Below, one piece after another: positions 16,705-24,885 of a stretch of DNA of 64,000 bases (position 1 is the stretch's first letter; the number at the start of each line of letters is the position of its first letter). Below the pieces are notes generated by a model. That model had not been told where the DNA came from. It saw only the letters and a list, made by a program, of their open reading frames with translations, and made no database searches. The stretch comes from Litorimonas sp. (lineage in GTDB: Bacteria > Pseudomonadota > Alphaproteobacteria > Caulobacterales > Maricaulaceae). Made by a program: the position numbers and the translations under genes. The stretch covers positions 62,001 to 126,000 of the forward strand of contig JAPYSU010000006.1 in NCBI GenBank assembly GCA_029936425.1, given 5' to 3'.

Positions 16705-19092
16705 ATGAAATTCACACTCTCATGGCTGAAAAAGCACCTCGAGACAGAGGCAACGATTGACGAAGTGGTCGAGGCGATGACGCTGGCCGGTCTCGAAGTC
16801 GAAGACGTTGAAAATCCGGCAGAGAAACTGTCGGAGTTTTCTATCGGCAAAGTTCTCACGGCGGAAAAGCATCCCGACGCGGATAAGCTTAAGGTCTGCA
16901 CAGTGGAGACCCGGGACGGCACGAAGACAATCGTCTGCGGCGCCCCGAATGCGCGCGCCGATATGACCGTCGCCTATGCCCCGCTCGGCGCCTATATTCC
17001 GGGTCTGGATTTCAGCCTCGATAAAAAACCCCGTAAAATTCGCGGCATTGAATCCTCCGGTATGATGTGTTCCGGCAAAGAGCTTGAAGTCGATGAAGAA
17101 AATGACGGCATTATGGATTTGCCGCAGACCCTCGAAATGGGCACGCCTCTGGCCGACGCCCTGAATATGAATGACCCCGTTATTGATTTTGAAGTGACGC
17201 CTAACCGCCCGGACTGGCTTGGCGTGAATTCGATAGCGCGCGATTTGGCCGCGGTCGGGCTGGGCAAATTAATTACCCCGCCGACAAATCTGACCCCGCC
17301 AAAATTCGAGACGGATCAGAAAATCCGCGTGGACGATACGGAGGGCTGTCCGGCTTTTGTTGGCCGCCACATTCGCGGCGTCAAAAACAGCCCCTCGCCG
17401 AAATGGCTTCAGGACCAATTAAAAGCCATTGGCCTGCGCCCGATTTCAGCGCTCGTCGATATTACAAATTACATCACCTATGACCGCGCGCGGCCTCTGC
17501 ATTTCTATGACATGTCCAAGCTGACCGGCTCTATCATAGTGCGCCGCGGCAAAGACGAGACATTCGAAGCGCTGGACGACCGCACTTACACAGCAACCGA
17601 AGACGATGTCGTCATTGCGGATGAGAGCGGCATTCTTGGCCTCGGCGGTATCGTCGGCGGCGAGGACTCGAGCTGTGATGAAAACACGACAGATATTTTA
17701 ATTGAAAGCGCTTACTTCGATCCGCTGACCATTCGCCGCTCCGCTAAACGGCTCGGCGTCAATTCCGATGCGAAATACAGGTTTGAACGCGGCGTCGATA
17801 CGGGCGGACTGATTGACGGCTGCGAGCTCGCGACCCAGCTCGTTCTGGAAATCTGCGGCGGCGAAGCCAGCGATATCGTGATTGGCGGCGAAATTCCGGC
17901 TGACCCTGACCCCATCGAATTTGATCCCATGCAGGTCAATCGCCTGACAAGCCTCAGCCTCTCAGATGAGGAAATGAACACAATTCTGACCAAGCTTGGC
18001 TTTACCGTCAAACACGGCCCAATTTGGAAAGTCACCGTGCCGAGTTTCCGCCGTGACTGCACCGAAGGCGCGGATCTGGTCGAAGAAATCGCCCGAATTC
18101 ACGGCTATCATAATCTGGAGGCCGTCAGCCTGCCGCCTCTGCCCGGGCGGCGCGAACCGACGGCGACCCTGACGCAGAACCGCACGCGGCTTGCGCGCCG
18201 GGCGTTGGGCCTGCGCGGCCTGTCCGAATCCGTCACCTGGTCCTTTGCGCTGGACGAACACGCGGCGCTTTTCGGCGGAGATAATCCTACTTTGCGAGTG
18301 GACAATCCGATCTCTACCGATTTGAACACCATGCGGCCTTCTGCCCTTATCCACCTCTTGCTGGCCGGGCAACGCAATGCCGATAAAGGCTATCCGGGCG
18401 CGGCCCTGTTCGAGCTTGGCCCCGTCTTTGCCGGGCAAGAGCCAAAAGATCAGCGTCTTTCACTTGCCGGTATGCGCCGCGTCGAAAGCGTGCGCGATTG
18501 GGCCGGAGCGGAAGAGATTTCGGCTTTGACCGCCAAAGCAGACGTGATCGAAGCCTTGGACGCTATGGGCGCCTCGACAGACAACCTCATGCTCATGGAA
18601 GCTGTGGGCGAGTATTGGCATCCAGGTCGGTCCGGCTCTCTGCGTATGGGTCCGAAAAAGGTACTCGCCAGTTTTGGCGAACTTCATCCGCGCGTGTTAA
18701 AAGCCTTAGGCGTAGATGGCCGCGTTGCGGCGTTTGAGATCTGGCCCGAAGCCCTTCCTGCCCCACGCAAGAAAAACGCCTCGAAATCCAAAGGCGCTCT
18801 GACCCTCTCAGACTTCATGCCGGTCACCCGGGACTTTGCTTTCATTGTTCCCGACGCCGTTGCGTCGAACGACATTTTGCGCGCGGCCCAGGGCGCAGAT
18901 AAAAAGCTCATTACAAATGTAAGTTTGTTCGATGTCTATCAGGGCAAGGGCGTTGAAGACGGCCATAAATCTCTGGCAATAGAGGTGACTTTGTCTCCGA
19001 CAGACGCCACTCTTACGGATAAGGAAATCGACGCGGTCAGTGACAAAATCATTGAGAGCGTGATGAAAGTCGGGGGCCGTTTACGGAGCTAG
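16705..19092 (+). CDS. pheT: phenylalanyl-tRNA synthetase beta subunit
   Basis: Beta subunit of phenylalanyl-tRNA synthetase, 795 residues, normal for the long bacterial form. Order: N-terminal B1 (MKFTLSWLKKHLETEAT), EMAP-II-like tRNA-binding domain (about 40-150, HPDADKLKVCTVETRDG), B3/B4 editing domain (about 210-400), B5 (about 405-475), catalytic-like core, and C-terminal ferredoxin-fold anticodon-binding domain (about 700-795, MPVTRDFAFIVPD ... KVGGRLRS). AGGAATAAGAG serves as ribosome site. Reading through from pheS would pass the repeats and the DUF559 gene. Confidence 0.97.
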   Translation: MKFTLSWLKKHLETEATIDEVVEAMTLAGLEVEDVENPAEKLSEFSIGKVLTAEKHPDADKLKVCTVETRDGTKTIVCGAPNARADMTVAYAPLGAYIPGLDFSLDKKPRKIRGIESSGMMCSGKELEVDEENDGIMDLPQTLEMGTPLADALNMNDPVIDFEVTPNRPDWLGVNSIARDLAAVGLGKLITPPTNLTPPKFETDQKIRVDDTEGCPAFVGRHIRGVKNSPSPKWLQDQLKAIGLRPISALVDITNYITYDRARPLHFYDMSKLTGSIIVRRGKDETFEALDDRTYTATEDDVVIADESGILGLGGIVGGEDSSCDENTTDILIESAYFDPLTIRRSAKRLGVNSDAKYRFERGVDTGGLIDGCELATQLVLEICGGEASDIVIGGEIPADPDPIEFDPMQVNRLTSLSLSDEEMNTILTKLGFTVKHGPIWKVTVPSFRRDCTEGADLVEEIARIHGYHNLEAVSLPPLPGRREPTATLTQNRTRLARRALGLRGLSESVTWSFALDEHAALFGGDNPTLRVDNPISTDLNTMRPSALIHLLLAGQRNADKGYPGAALFELGPVFAGQEPKDQRLSLAGMRRVESVRDWAGAEEISALTAKADVIEALDAMGASTDNLMLMEAVGEYWHPGRSGSLRMGPKKVLASFGELHPRVLKALGVDGRVAAFEIWPEALPAPRKKNASKSKGALTLSDFMPVTRDFAFIVPDAVASNDILRAAQGADKKLITNVSLFDVYQGKGVEDGHKSLAIEVTLSPTDATLTDKEIDAVSDKIIESVMKVGGRLRS

Positions 19093-19105
19093 CGCCTCGA
19101 TTTAT

Positions 19106-19228
19106 TAAACCCGTTCCTTGCTAAACCCGTTCTAGGCCGCTATCTATTTAGCGCATCAGGAGAATGAAACGTGAATAAATAATCAAATTTAAATATTAGA
19201 TTATTTCTCCGCTTTGGTGATTAAGCGG
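19106..19228 (+). repeat. Short direct repeat and hairpin in the pheT-SDR gap
   Basis: The 11-mer TAAACCCGTTC occurs at 19106-19116 and 19122-19132 (16-base period). Further on CCGCTT and AAGCGG (19209-19214/19223-19228) could form a 6-bp hairpin. The gap is AT-rich and probably carries the promoter of the downstream SDR gene. The direct repeat could be a regulator site, which is inference. Confidence 0.3.
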
Positions 19229-19254
19229 AATTCACATCTTTTTCTGGATGTTCC

Positions 19255-20040
19255 ATGAAACGATTAGAAAATAAGACCTGTGTTATCACAGGCGCCGCCC
19301 GTGGCATTGGCGCAGCCATTGCCGAAGCCTTTATAAACGAAGGGGCAACCGTCATTGTTACGGACATTGATTTAAAAGCCGCCCAAGTTACTGCCGAGAC
19401 GTTAGGCGCAAAGGCATTTGAACTTAATGTGGCGCGTGAGGATCATTGGAACAAACTCGCTGAGCTTTGTCCCGAAGTTGATGTGCTTGTGAATAATGCG
19501 GGCATTACGGGATTTGAAGATAGCGCCGCCTCCCAAGACCCAGAACACGCCGCCTTGAAAGATTGGCGCAATGTACACCGCGTAAATCTGGACGGTACAT
19601 TTCTAGGGTGCCGATATGCGATCAAAGCCATGCGCCCCAAAGGCGCGGGTTCGATCATTAATATGTCCTCGCGCTCAGCAATGGTCGGCATCCCGCAAGC
19701 GGCTGCCTATGCCTCGTCAAAGGCCGCCATTCGAAACCATACGAAAACAGTTGCGCTGTATTGCGCGGGACAAGGTTTAAATATCCGCTGTAATTCCATT
19801 CACCCTGCCGCCATTTTAACGCCAATGTGGGAGCCTATGCTCGGGGATGGCAAGAACCGCGAAGCCCGTATGGCAAGTTTCGTCGCCGATACGCCCGCGC
19901 GGCGGTTTGGACAGCCCAGCGAAGTCGCGGCCATGGCCGTCCTGCTCGCCTCAGACGAAGCAGCTTATATAACAGGCGCAGAGATGACGATTGACGGCGG
20001 GCTTTTGGCAGGCTCTGTAGCGGCCCCAAGCCGAGAATAG
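19255..20040 (+). CDS. short-chain dehydrogenase/reductase (SDR) family oxidoreductase
   Basis: Classical SDR of 261 residues. NAD(P)-binding TGAARGIG (12-19), NNAG (80-83), catalytic Ser138/Ser139, Tyr152 and Lys156 (YASSK), and the C-terminal ITGAEMTIDGGLLAG are all present. The Asp at the end of the second strand (VTDIDL, about residue 37) favours NAD over NADP. The substrate is unknown; similarity to 3-beta/17-beta or cyclopentanol dehydrogenase-like members would fit but is not certain. It has its own 160-base upstream region and is followed by rmuC on the same strand. Confidence 0.88.
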   Translation: MKRLENKTCVITGAARGIGAAIAEAFINEGATVIVTDIDLKAAQVTAETLGAKAFELNVAREDHWNKLAELCPEVDVLVNNAGITGFEDSAASQDPEHAALKDWRNVHRVNLDGTFLGCRYAIKAMRPKGAGSIINMSSRSAMVGIPQAAAYASSKAAIRNHTKTVALYCAGQGLNIRCNSIHPAAILTPMWEPMLGDGKNREARMASFVADTPARRFGQPSEVAAMAVLLASDEAAYITGAEMTIDGGLLAGSVAAPSRE

Positions 20041-20089
20041 GCTACTCTTCCCCTTCCCCGACTCGATTTTCCGTGTCATTAGAACAAAT

Positions 20090-21238
20090 ATGGAACCTCT
20101 CCTTACATTTGGCGGGCTAGACCTTTCTCTGGTCCACATTATTCTGCTTCTGGCCTTTGCGTTGATCGGCGCAATGATCACGCTGATATTTTCGAGCGGG
20201 CGCAAGGATCCTGAGAGCGCGAGACAGGCCGCGCAGCTTCGGGAAAAATTACTGGAAATGCAGGCTCAGCAAGGAGAGCTTCAGGGACGCTTGTCGCAAT
20301 TTGCCGAGGATAGCGCCCAGCGCGACACCATGTTCCGTCAAAGTTTGGACGAACGCCTGTCCAAAGTGTCTGAGCGTGTGGGAAAGTCTATTGTCGATAC
20401 GCAGGAGCGAAACTCCGCCAATCTGAAACAACTTCATGAACGGCTGGCGCTGATTGATCGCGCGCAAAAGAATATCGAGACTTTGTCCGGCGAAGTCTCC
20501 GGCCTGCAATCTCTGCTTTCCAACAAGCAAGCCCGCGGGGCATTTGGCGAAAAACAGATGCAGGACCTGATAGAAACCTATCTACCGCCCAATGCGTTTT
20601 CCTTTCAGCATACACTTTCAAACGGGAAACGCGTGGACGCGCTTATCCACCTGCCCGGAGAGCAAGGCGATGTGGCCATTGATTCCAAATTTCCAATGGA
20701 AGCGTGGCGGCGCCTGACCGAAGCGGACAATACGGATCAAAGCACCGTCGCCAAACGGGGGTTTGCAGCAGATGTCACCCGCCATATCAATGACATTGCT
20801 TCGAAATACCTCATATTTGGCGAGACCCACGATATCGCGATGTTGTTCCTGCCCAGCGAGGCCGTTTACGCCGAGCTCCACACGCATTTCCCGCAAGTCA
20901 TTGAGCACGGCTTTACGAAGAAGGTGATGATCGTCTCTCCAACGACCTTTATGGCGACCCTTCACACCATGAGAGCCGTGATGCGTGACGCCGCCATGCG
21001 CGAACAGGCCCATATTATTCAAAGCGAAGTCGGGAAAATGTCCAAAGACGTGACGCGCCTCGACGAGAGGGTCGCGAAACTGCAAAACCATTTCAATCAA
21101 ACGACGGAGGATATGCGTCAAATCCGTATATCGACCGAGAAGATTTCCGGCCGTGCGGACAAAATTGAGAGCCTCGAATTGAAAGAGCGGGACAGCTCGA
21201 CCGACAATATCGCTCAATTTCCTAAGACAAATGAATGA
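20090..21238 (+). CDS. rmuC: DNA recombination protein RmuC
   Basis: RmuC limits recombination at inverted repeats and is predicted to hold a nuclease-like core. 382 residues: one N-terminal membrane helix (about 10-32, LVHIILLLAFALIGAMITLIF), a long coiled coil (about 40-150), then the conserved core with KQARGAFGEKQMQDLIE, DALIHLPGEQGDVAIDSKFP and DIAMLFLPSEAVYAELHTHF. The start of the next gene overlaps its stop by 4 bases. A 49-base gap separates it from the SDR gene. Confidence 0.92.
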   Translation: MEPLLTFGGLDLSLVHIILLLAFALIGAMITLIFSSGRKDPESARQAAQLREKLLEMQAQQGELQGRLSQFAEDSAQRDTMFRQSLDERLSKVSERVGKSIVDTQERNSANLKQLHERLALIDRAQKNIETLSGEVSGLQSLLSNKQARGAFGEKQMQDLIETYLPPNAFSFQHTLSNGKRVDALIHLPGEQGDVAIDSKFPMEAWRRLTEADNTDQSTVAKRGFAADVTRHINDIASKYLIFGETHDIAMLFLPSEAVYAELHTHFPQVIEHGFTKKVMIVSPTTFMATLHTMRAVMRDAAMREQAHIIQSEVGKMSKDVTRLDERVAKLQNHFNQTTEDMRQIRISTEKISGRADKIESLELKERDSSTDNIAQFPKTNE

Positions 21239-21594
21239 CCAAGCGGCCGAAGACCCCAATCTATTATGGCGGAAGACTTTTTCGGCCTGTTCAAACGCAA
21301 GGGGCGTCAGAAACCTCCTCCGAGACAATTTTCATTTACCAACAAGACCATGATCTGGTCACGGCGACCTATTCAGGGGGCGAAATCGCCTTTGGGCAAC
21401 TTATAGGAATCATAGCGCGCGACGGCTCTCTTGATCTGCGTTACCATCATCGTAATAAATCTGGCGCCCTCATGACCGGCAAATGCCATACCGTGCCGGA
21501 AGTTCTGCCTTCCGGCAAATTGCGCCTTCATGAAAGCTGGCAGTGGACGAGCCCGAAACAAAGCTCCGGCACGTCAATATTGGAAGAGTTTTAA
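21235..21594 (+). CDS. small conserved protein (family often labelled n-acetylglutamate synthase)
   Basis: 119 residues, no signal peptide or membrane helix. The pattern YYGGRLFRPVQTQG ... ETIFIYQQDHDLVTATYSGG ... GQLIGIIARDGSLDLRYHH ... LMTGKCHTVPEVLPSGKLRL matches a widespread small family frequently annotated n-acetylglutamate synthase. There is no GNAT motif, so that label is not supported by sequence and I treat function as unknown. It overlaps rmuC by 4 bases at the start and convergent recR by 4 bases at the end. Confidence 0.8.
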   Translation: MTKRPKTPIYYGGRLFRPVQTQGASETSSETIFIYQQDHDLVTATYSGGEIAFGQLIGIIARDGSLDLRYHHRNKSGALMTGKCHTVPEVLPSGKLRLHESWQWTSPKQSSGTSILEEF

Positions 21595-22196
21595 AAGGGC
21601 CGCCGGCTTTTCATCGCCGCGGATATCGTCCCGTCATCCAGATAATCAAGTTCTCCGCCGACCGGCACGCCGTGGGCCAGACGGGAAATCGAAACGCCCG
21701 TCCCGGAAAGATGATCCGTAATATAATGCGCCGTGGTTTGCCCGTCGACGGTGGCATTCATCGCCAGAATAACCTCCTTGAGGTCTGGATCGGAAGCCCG
21801 CTCTATCAAAGCAGCAATATTCAAATCCTCAGGCCGTATACCGTCCAGCGCTGACAGCGTCCCGCCGAGAATATGATACTGGCCTTTAAAGGCGCTCGCT
21901 CGCTCCATCGCCCAGAGGTCGGCCACGTCCTGCACAACACATATGATGGATTTATCCCGGCCCGGGGCCGTACAGATATGACAGGGATTACGGGAATCCA
22001 CATTACCACAAATCCGGCAGGTGGAAATGCGCTCCGCCGCCTCCCCCAAAGCCCGAGATAAGGGCCGCATAAGGGCGTCCGGTTTCTTCAATAGGTCCAG
22101 TGCGGCGCGCCGGGCCGAACGCGGACCAAGCCCCGGCAATTTGGCCAAAAGCGCGATGAGGCGCTCTATTTCCGGACTGACATTCAAGCCTGACAT
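21591..22196 (-). CDS. recR: recombination mediator protein RecR
   Basis: RecFOR-pathway protein that helps load RecA onto gapped DNA, 201 residues. Helix-hairpin-helix LLAKLPGLGPRSARR (about 16-30), four-cysteine zinc finger CRICGNVDSRNPCHIC (about 57-72), then the Toprim domain (IICVVQDVADLWAMERASAF and the GGTLSALDGI segment). In most bacteria recR follows dnaX-ybaB directly; here about 2.4 kb with a xylanase and an EEP gene lies between ybaB and recR. Confidence 0.96.
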   Translation of the reverse strand: MSGLNVSPEIERLIALLAKLPGLGPRSARRAALDLLKKPDALMRPLSRALGEAAERISTCRICGNVDSRNPCHICTAPGRDKSIICVVQDVADLWAMERASAFKGQYHILGGTLSALDGIRPEDLNIAALIERASDPDLKEVILAMNATVDGQTTAHYITDHLSGTGVSISRLAHGVPVGGELDYLDDGTISAAMKSRRPF

Positions 22197-22257
22197 AACA
22201 ACCCTTTTGATTCGGTTTCAGCTTAGCAGGCGAAAGGCCCGGTAAGAGAGTCTGAAT

Positions 22258-23193
22258 TCAGTCCTGCAGAGACTCCAGCGTCAATTCCACAAACATCGGA
22301 AAGTGATCAGAGCCGAATTTTGGCAATCGTTCCATCCTGACCAATTTAAAATGCGGCGTGTGAAAAATATGATCCAGCGGCCATCTCTGCAAAATATTTT
22401 TTGCGTTAAATGTATTATATAGTCCCCTCCCGCGCCTCGGGTCCTGCATCTCGCTGATCGCGAGGAATCGCTTTGTCGTGGGGGACCACCCGACATCGTT
22501 CAAATCCCCCATAACCAGAGTTGGCCCATTGGTCTCTCTAACTTCTTTGGCAATAATCAGAAGCTCGTGATCCATATCCTCTGTATCGTCTTGCGGACGC
22601 GGAGGGCGCGGATGAACGCCGTAAAGTCTGAAATTATGACCTTTCTCGAATTCGAGATCAATTTTAAGAGATGGGATATGATCCTGGATCAAGCGCCTGT
22701 CCTGAACATCTAAAATCGGGAATTTGGAATAAAACAACATCCCGTTATGATCCGGTAGAGGCAGTAGAAAATTATGCGGATAACGCGCTTCGACATCTTT
22801 CATAAAACCGCGCCATTTTTCATCTGTCTCCACCATCAGGATAACGTCGGGGTCCTTATCGTCTATGGAAGCCAATAATCCGCTGGCGCTGTCATTTTCC
22901 ATAAGTACATTCGCGGCGAGCAGTTTGATATGCGGAGCGGAAGAATTCGGATCTGCATCTTTCGTCAGCTTGCGCCCAAAAACGGTAAAAGCAAAAATGT
23001 CTTTTAGACAAAACCCAACAATTATGAGCAGCCCTACGAGCATAAAGGCGTTCAATCCGAAGGCATAATGATAAACAATATAGACTATTGCGGCGATATA
23101 TAAGAGCTGAATCCGGGTATAGGTCCAGGCTCTTAACCACCAAATTTGAAGGTTGAACACCGGAATAATAGCCCCGACCACGCCCACCGCCAT
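22258..23193 (-). CDS. membrane-anchored endonuclease/exonuclease/phosphatase (EEP) family protein, N-terminus in doubt
   Basis: At least 311 residues: two or more N-terminal membrane helices (about 1-65) and an EEP catalytic domain (about 90-305) with LLAANVLMEN, DVILMVETDE, YGVHPRPPRP, VMGDLNDVGWSP and SDHFPMFVEL, the metal and catalytic residues of the DNase I/sphingomyelinase fold. The ATG at 23193 has no ribosome site and cuts the first helix short. Adding one A to the 7-A tract at 23239-23245 (minus-strand sense) would join an ATG at 23249 in frame (MQKKGSVITHFIEFLFFALM). It lies upstream of recR on the same strand. Substrate unknown. Confidence 0.82.
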   Translation of the reverse strand: MAVGVVGAIIPVFNLQIWWLRAWTYTRIQLLYIAAIVYIVYHYAFGLNAFMLVGLLIIVGFCLKDIFAFTVFGRKLTKDADPNSSAPHIKLLAANVLMENDSASGLLASIDDKDPDVILMVETDEKWRGFMKDVEARYPHNFLLPLPDHNGMLFYSKFPILDVQDRRLIQDHIPSLKIDLEFEKGHNFRLYGVHPRPPRPQDDTEDMDHELLIIAKEVRETNGPTLVMGDLNDVGWSPTTKRFLAISEMQDPRRGRGLYNTFNAKNILQRWPLDHIFHTPHFKLVRMERLPKFGSDHFPMFVELTLESLQD

Positions 23194-23354
23194 CAGAGCG
23201 AAAAAAAGAAATTCGATGAAATGTGTTATGACAGACCCTTTTTTTGCATATTTATATAAAGCAGTAATCGATAACTCGTTCCATGACAGCCATTATGTCT
23301 AACTTTTTGAAATATTGATCTCCTCAATAGTCCGTAATCGCAAATAAATAAAAA

Positions 23355-23366
23355 GACAACGTTGTC
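23355..23366. promoter_or_regulatory. LacI-type operator palindrome before the xylanase gene
   Basis: Perfect 12-base palindrome GACAACGTTGTC with a central CG, the usual shape of LacI-family operators. It lies 57 bases before the xylanase ATG. Sugar-responsive repression is inference; no LacI-type regulator is in the window. Confidence 0.5.
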
Positions 23367-23422
23367 ATATTTGCTCCCGAATGCTAGTTCTGACTAGCAG
23401 GGAATTACTAAAGGAGAGGCTG

Positions 23423-24562
23423 ATGAGCTTTAATCGTCGGGAAACAATCGGATTACTTGGCGGAGCCAGTTTGGCCTCTTTAACGGGATGTGCAAACACA
23501 GCTCAAATTCCGACAGTATCGCAAGTAACAGGTTTAAATGATTTAGCCCGCACCAAAGGCTTGCGTTTTGGGACGGCGATAGGATCCGATGCTCTGCAAG
23601 ACCCTGCTTATCTTGACGTGATCAAACGCGAATGCGGCATTCTCGTCGCCGAAAATGAACATAAAATCTATGTGACGCAGGGCGAAAAAGGCCCAATGGA
23701 TTACTCGCGCGGTGACGCGATTGTAGTTTTCGCAGAAGAAAACGATATGGCGATGCGCGGTCACGTTCTGCTCTGGAATCGGGACGATTTTCTCCCCGCC
23801 TGGATGCCGGACTACGATTTTGGGCCCGACCCGCGCCAAGGCATGAAGGCTTATCTGACTGATTATATCCGGGATCTCGCGACGCATTATAAAGGACGTA
23901 TCTCCAGCTGGGACGTGGTCAATGAAACCATTTCGCCGGAAACGGGGTTGATGCGCGACACTGTTTTCACACGAAATTACGGACCGGATGTTGTGGATTT
24001 TGCCTTTCGGGAAGCCCGGAAACACCTCCCCGATACACAGCTCGTCTATAATGATTATATGATCTGGGAGCCCGGAAATGAAAAACACATCTCCGGCGTC
24101 TTAAAACTCCTGGAACATTTCCGCAAAAACGATGTGCCAATAGATGCGTTCGGCGTGCAATCCCATTTGGGAACAGGTGACGGAGACGTTTATCCATCCG
24201 GAGTTTATCCGGATCCACAGCGCAAAGAGTTCCGCCAATTTATCGATGAAATCGTCGCGATGGACTACGACCTCATCTTGTCGGAATTTGATGTAAACGA
24301 CACCCGCCTTCCCGCAGATATCAAAACCCGTGACCGGTTAGTGGCCGATTATGGCGGCGCTTTCCTCGATATGATGCTGGATTACAGCGAAGTCAAAGAC
24401 GTTCTCGCCTGGGGTCTGTCAGATAAATATAGCTGGCTGCAGGAATGGTGGCCGCGTGAAGACGGCGTAGAGAAACGCTCGACTCTATTTGATGAAAATA
24501 TGGAGCCGAAACCGCTTTACTACGCCGTAGAAAAATCCTTCAAGACGGCCAAACCGCGTTAA
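23423..24562 (+). CDS. endo-1,4-beta-xylanase, GH10, predicted Tat-exported lipoprotein
   Basis: Retaining xylanase that cleaves beta-1,4-xylan internally, 379 residues from the ATG at 23423, which has AAAGGAGAGG upstream (the frame is open 14 codons further). The N-terminus has a twin-arginine pattern NRRETIGLLGG and a lipobox LTGC (Cys23), suggesting a lipid-anchored protein folded before export. GH10 signatures: GHVLLWN (about 114), acid/base Glu168 in WDVVNETIS, nucleophile Glu288 in LILSEFDVND, and WGLSDKYSWL near the C-terminus. No other polysaccharide-degrading or xylose genes are near. Its stop overlaps convergent ybaB by 4 bases. Confidence 0.93.
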   Translation: MSFNRRETIGLLGGASLASLTGCANTAQIPTVSQVTGLNDLARTKGLRFGTAIGSDALQDPAYLDVIKRECGILVAENEHKIYVTQGEKGPMDYSRGDAIVVFAEENDMAMRGHVLLWNRDDFLPAWMPDYDFGPDPRQGMKAYLTDYIRDLATHYKGRISSWDVVNETISPETGLMRDTVFTRNYGPDVVDFAFREARKHLPDTQLVYNDYMIWEPGNEKHISGVLKLLEHFRKNDVPIDAFGVQSHLGTGDGDVYPSGVYPDPQRKEFRQFIDEIVAMDYDLILSEFDVNDTRLPADIKTRDRLVADYGGAFLDMMLDYSEVKDVLAWGLSDKYSWLQEWWPREDGVEKRSTLFDENMEPKPLYYAVEKSFKTAKPR

Positions 24563-24882
24563 AACGGCATTTTCATCCCGGGCGGCAGCTGAACGTCGCC
24601 CATGGCGTTTTTCATGGTTTCGCCTTGCGCCGTATCAAGCCTGGCCTTGGCGTCTTGGAAAGCGGCCACGATCAGATCTTCAAGTATCTCGGCCTCTTCG
24701 TCTGATAAAAGGCTCGGATCAATTTTGAGCCCTTTCATATTTCCGCCGCCTGTGAGCGTTACTGTCACAAGCCCGCCTCCGGACTTTCCTTCCACAACAA
24801 GGTCGGCGACTTCTGCCTGAGCCTGTTCCATTTTCTTTTGCATGTCTTTTGCCTGTTTCATCAGGCCCATCAAATCTTTCAT
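24559..24882 (-). CDS. YbaB/EbfC family nucleoid-associated protein
   Basis: Small DNA-binding protein of 107 residues that forms a tweezer-like dimer. Typical features: MKDLMGLMKQAKDMQKKMEQ N-terminal helix, then VEGKSGGGLVTVTLTGGGNM and the LLSDEEAEILEDLIVAAFQD helix, with a C-terminal PPGMKMPF. It starts 3 bases after the dnaX stop, the canonical dnaX-ybaB pairing. Confidence 0.94.
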   Translation of the reverse strand: MKDLMGLMKQAKDMQKKMEQAQAEVADLVVEGKSGGGLVTVTLTGGGNMKGLKIDPSLLSDEEAEILEDLIVAAFQDAKARLDTAQGETMKNAMGDVQLPPGMKMPF

Positions 24883-24885
24883 GAT

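Noticed and set aside
20618..21328. 236-codon minus-strand ORF across rmuC
   Set aside because: Antisense shadow of rmuC and the following small gene, both with clear family motifs; His/Arg-rich composition typical of shadows.
21235..21594. Assignment as N-acetylglutamate synthase
   Set aside because: The family label circulates, but the 119-residue protein has no acetyltransferase motifs, so function is left unknown.
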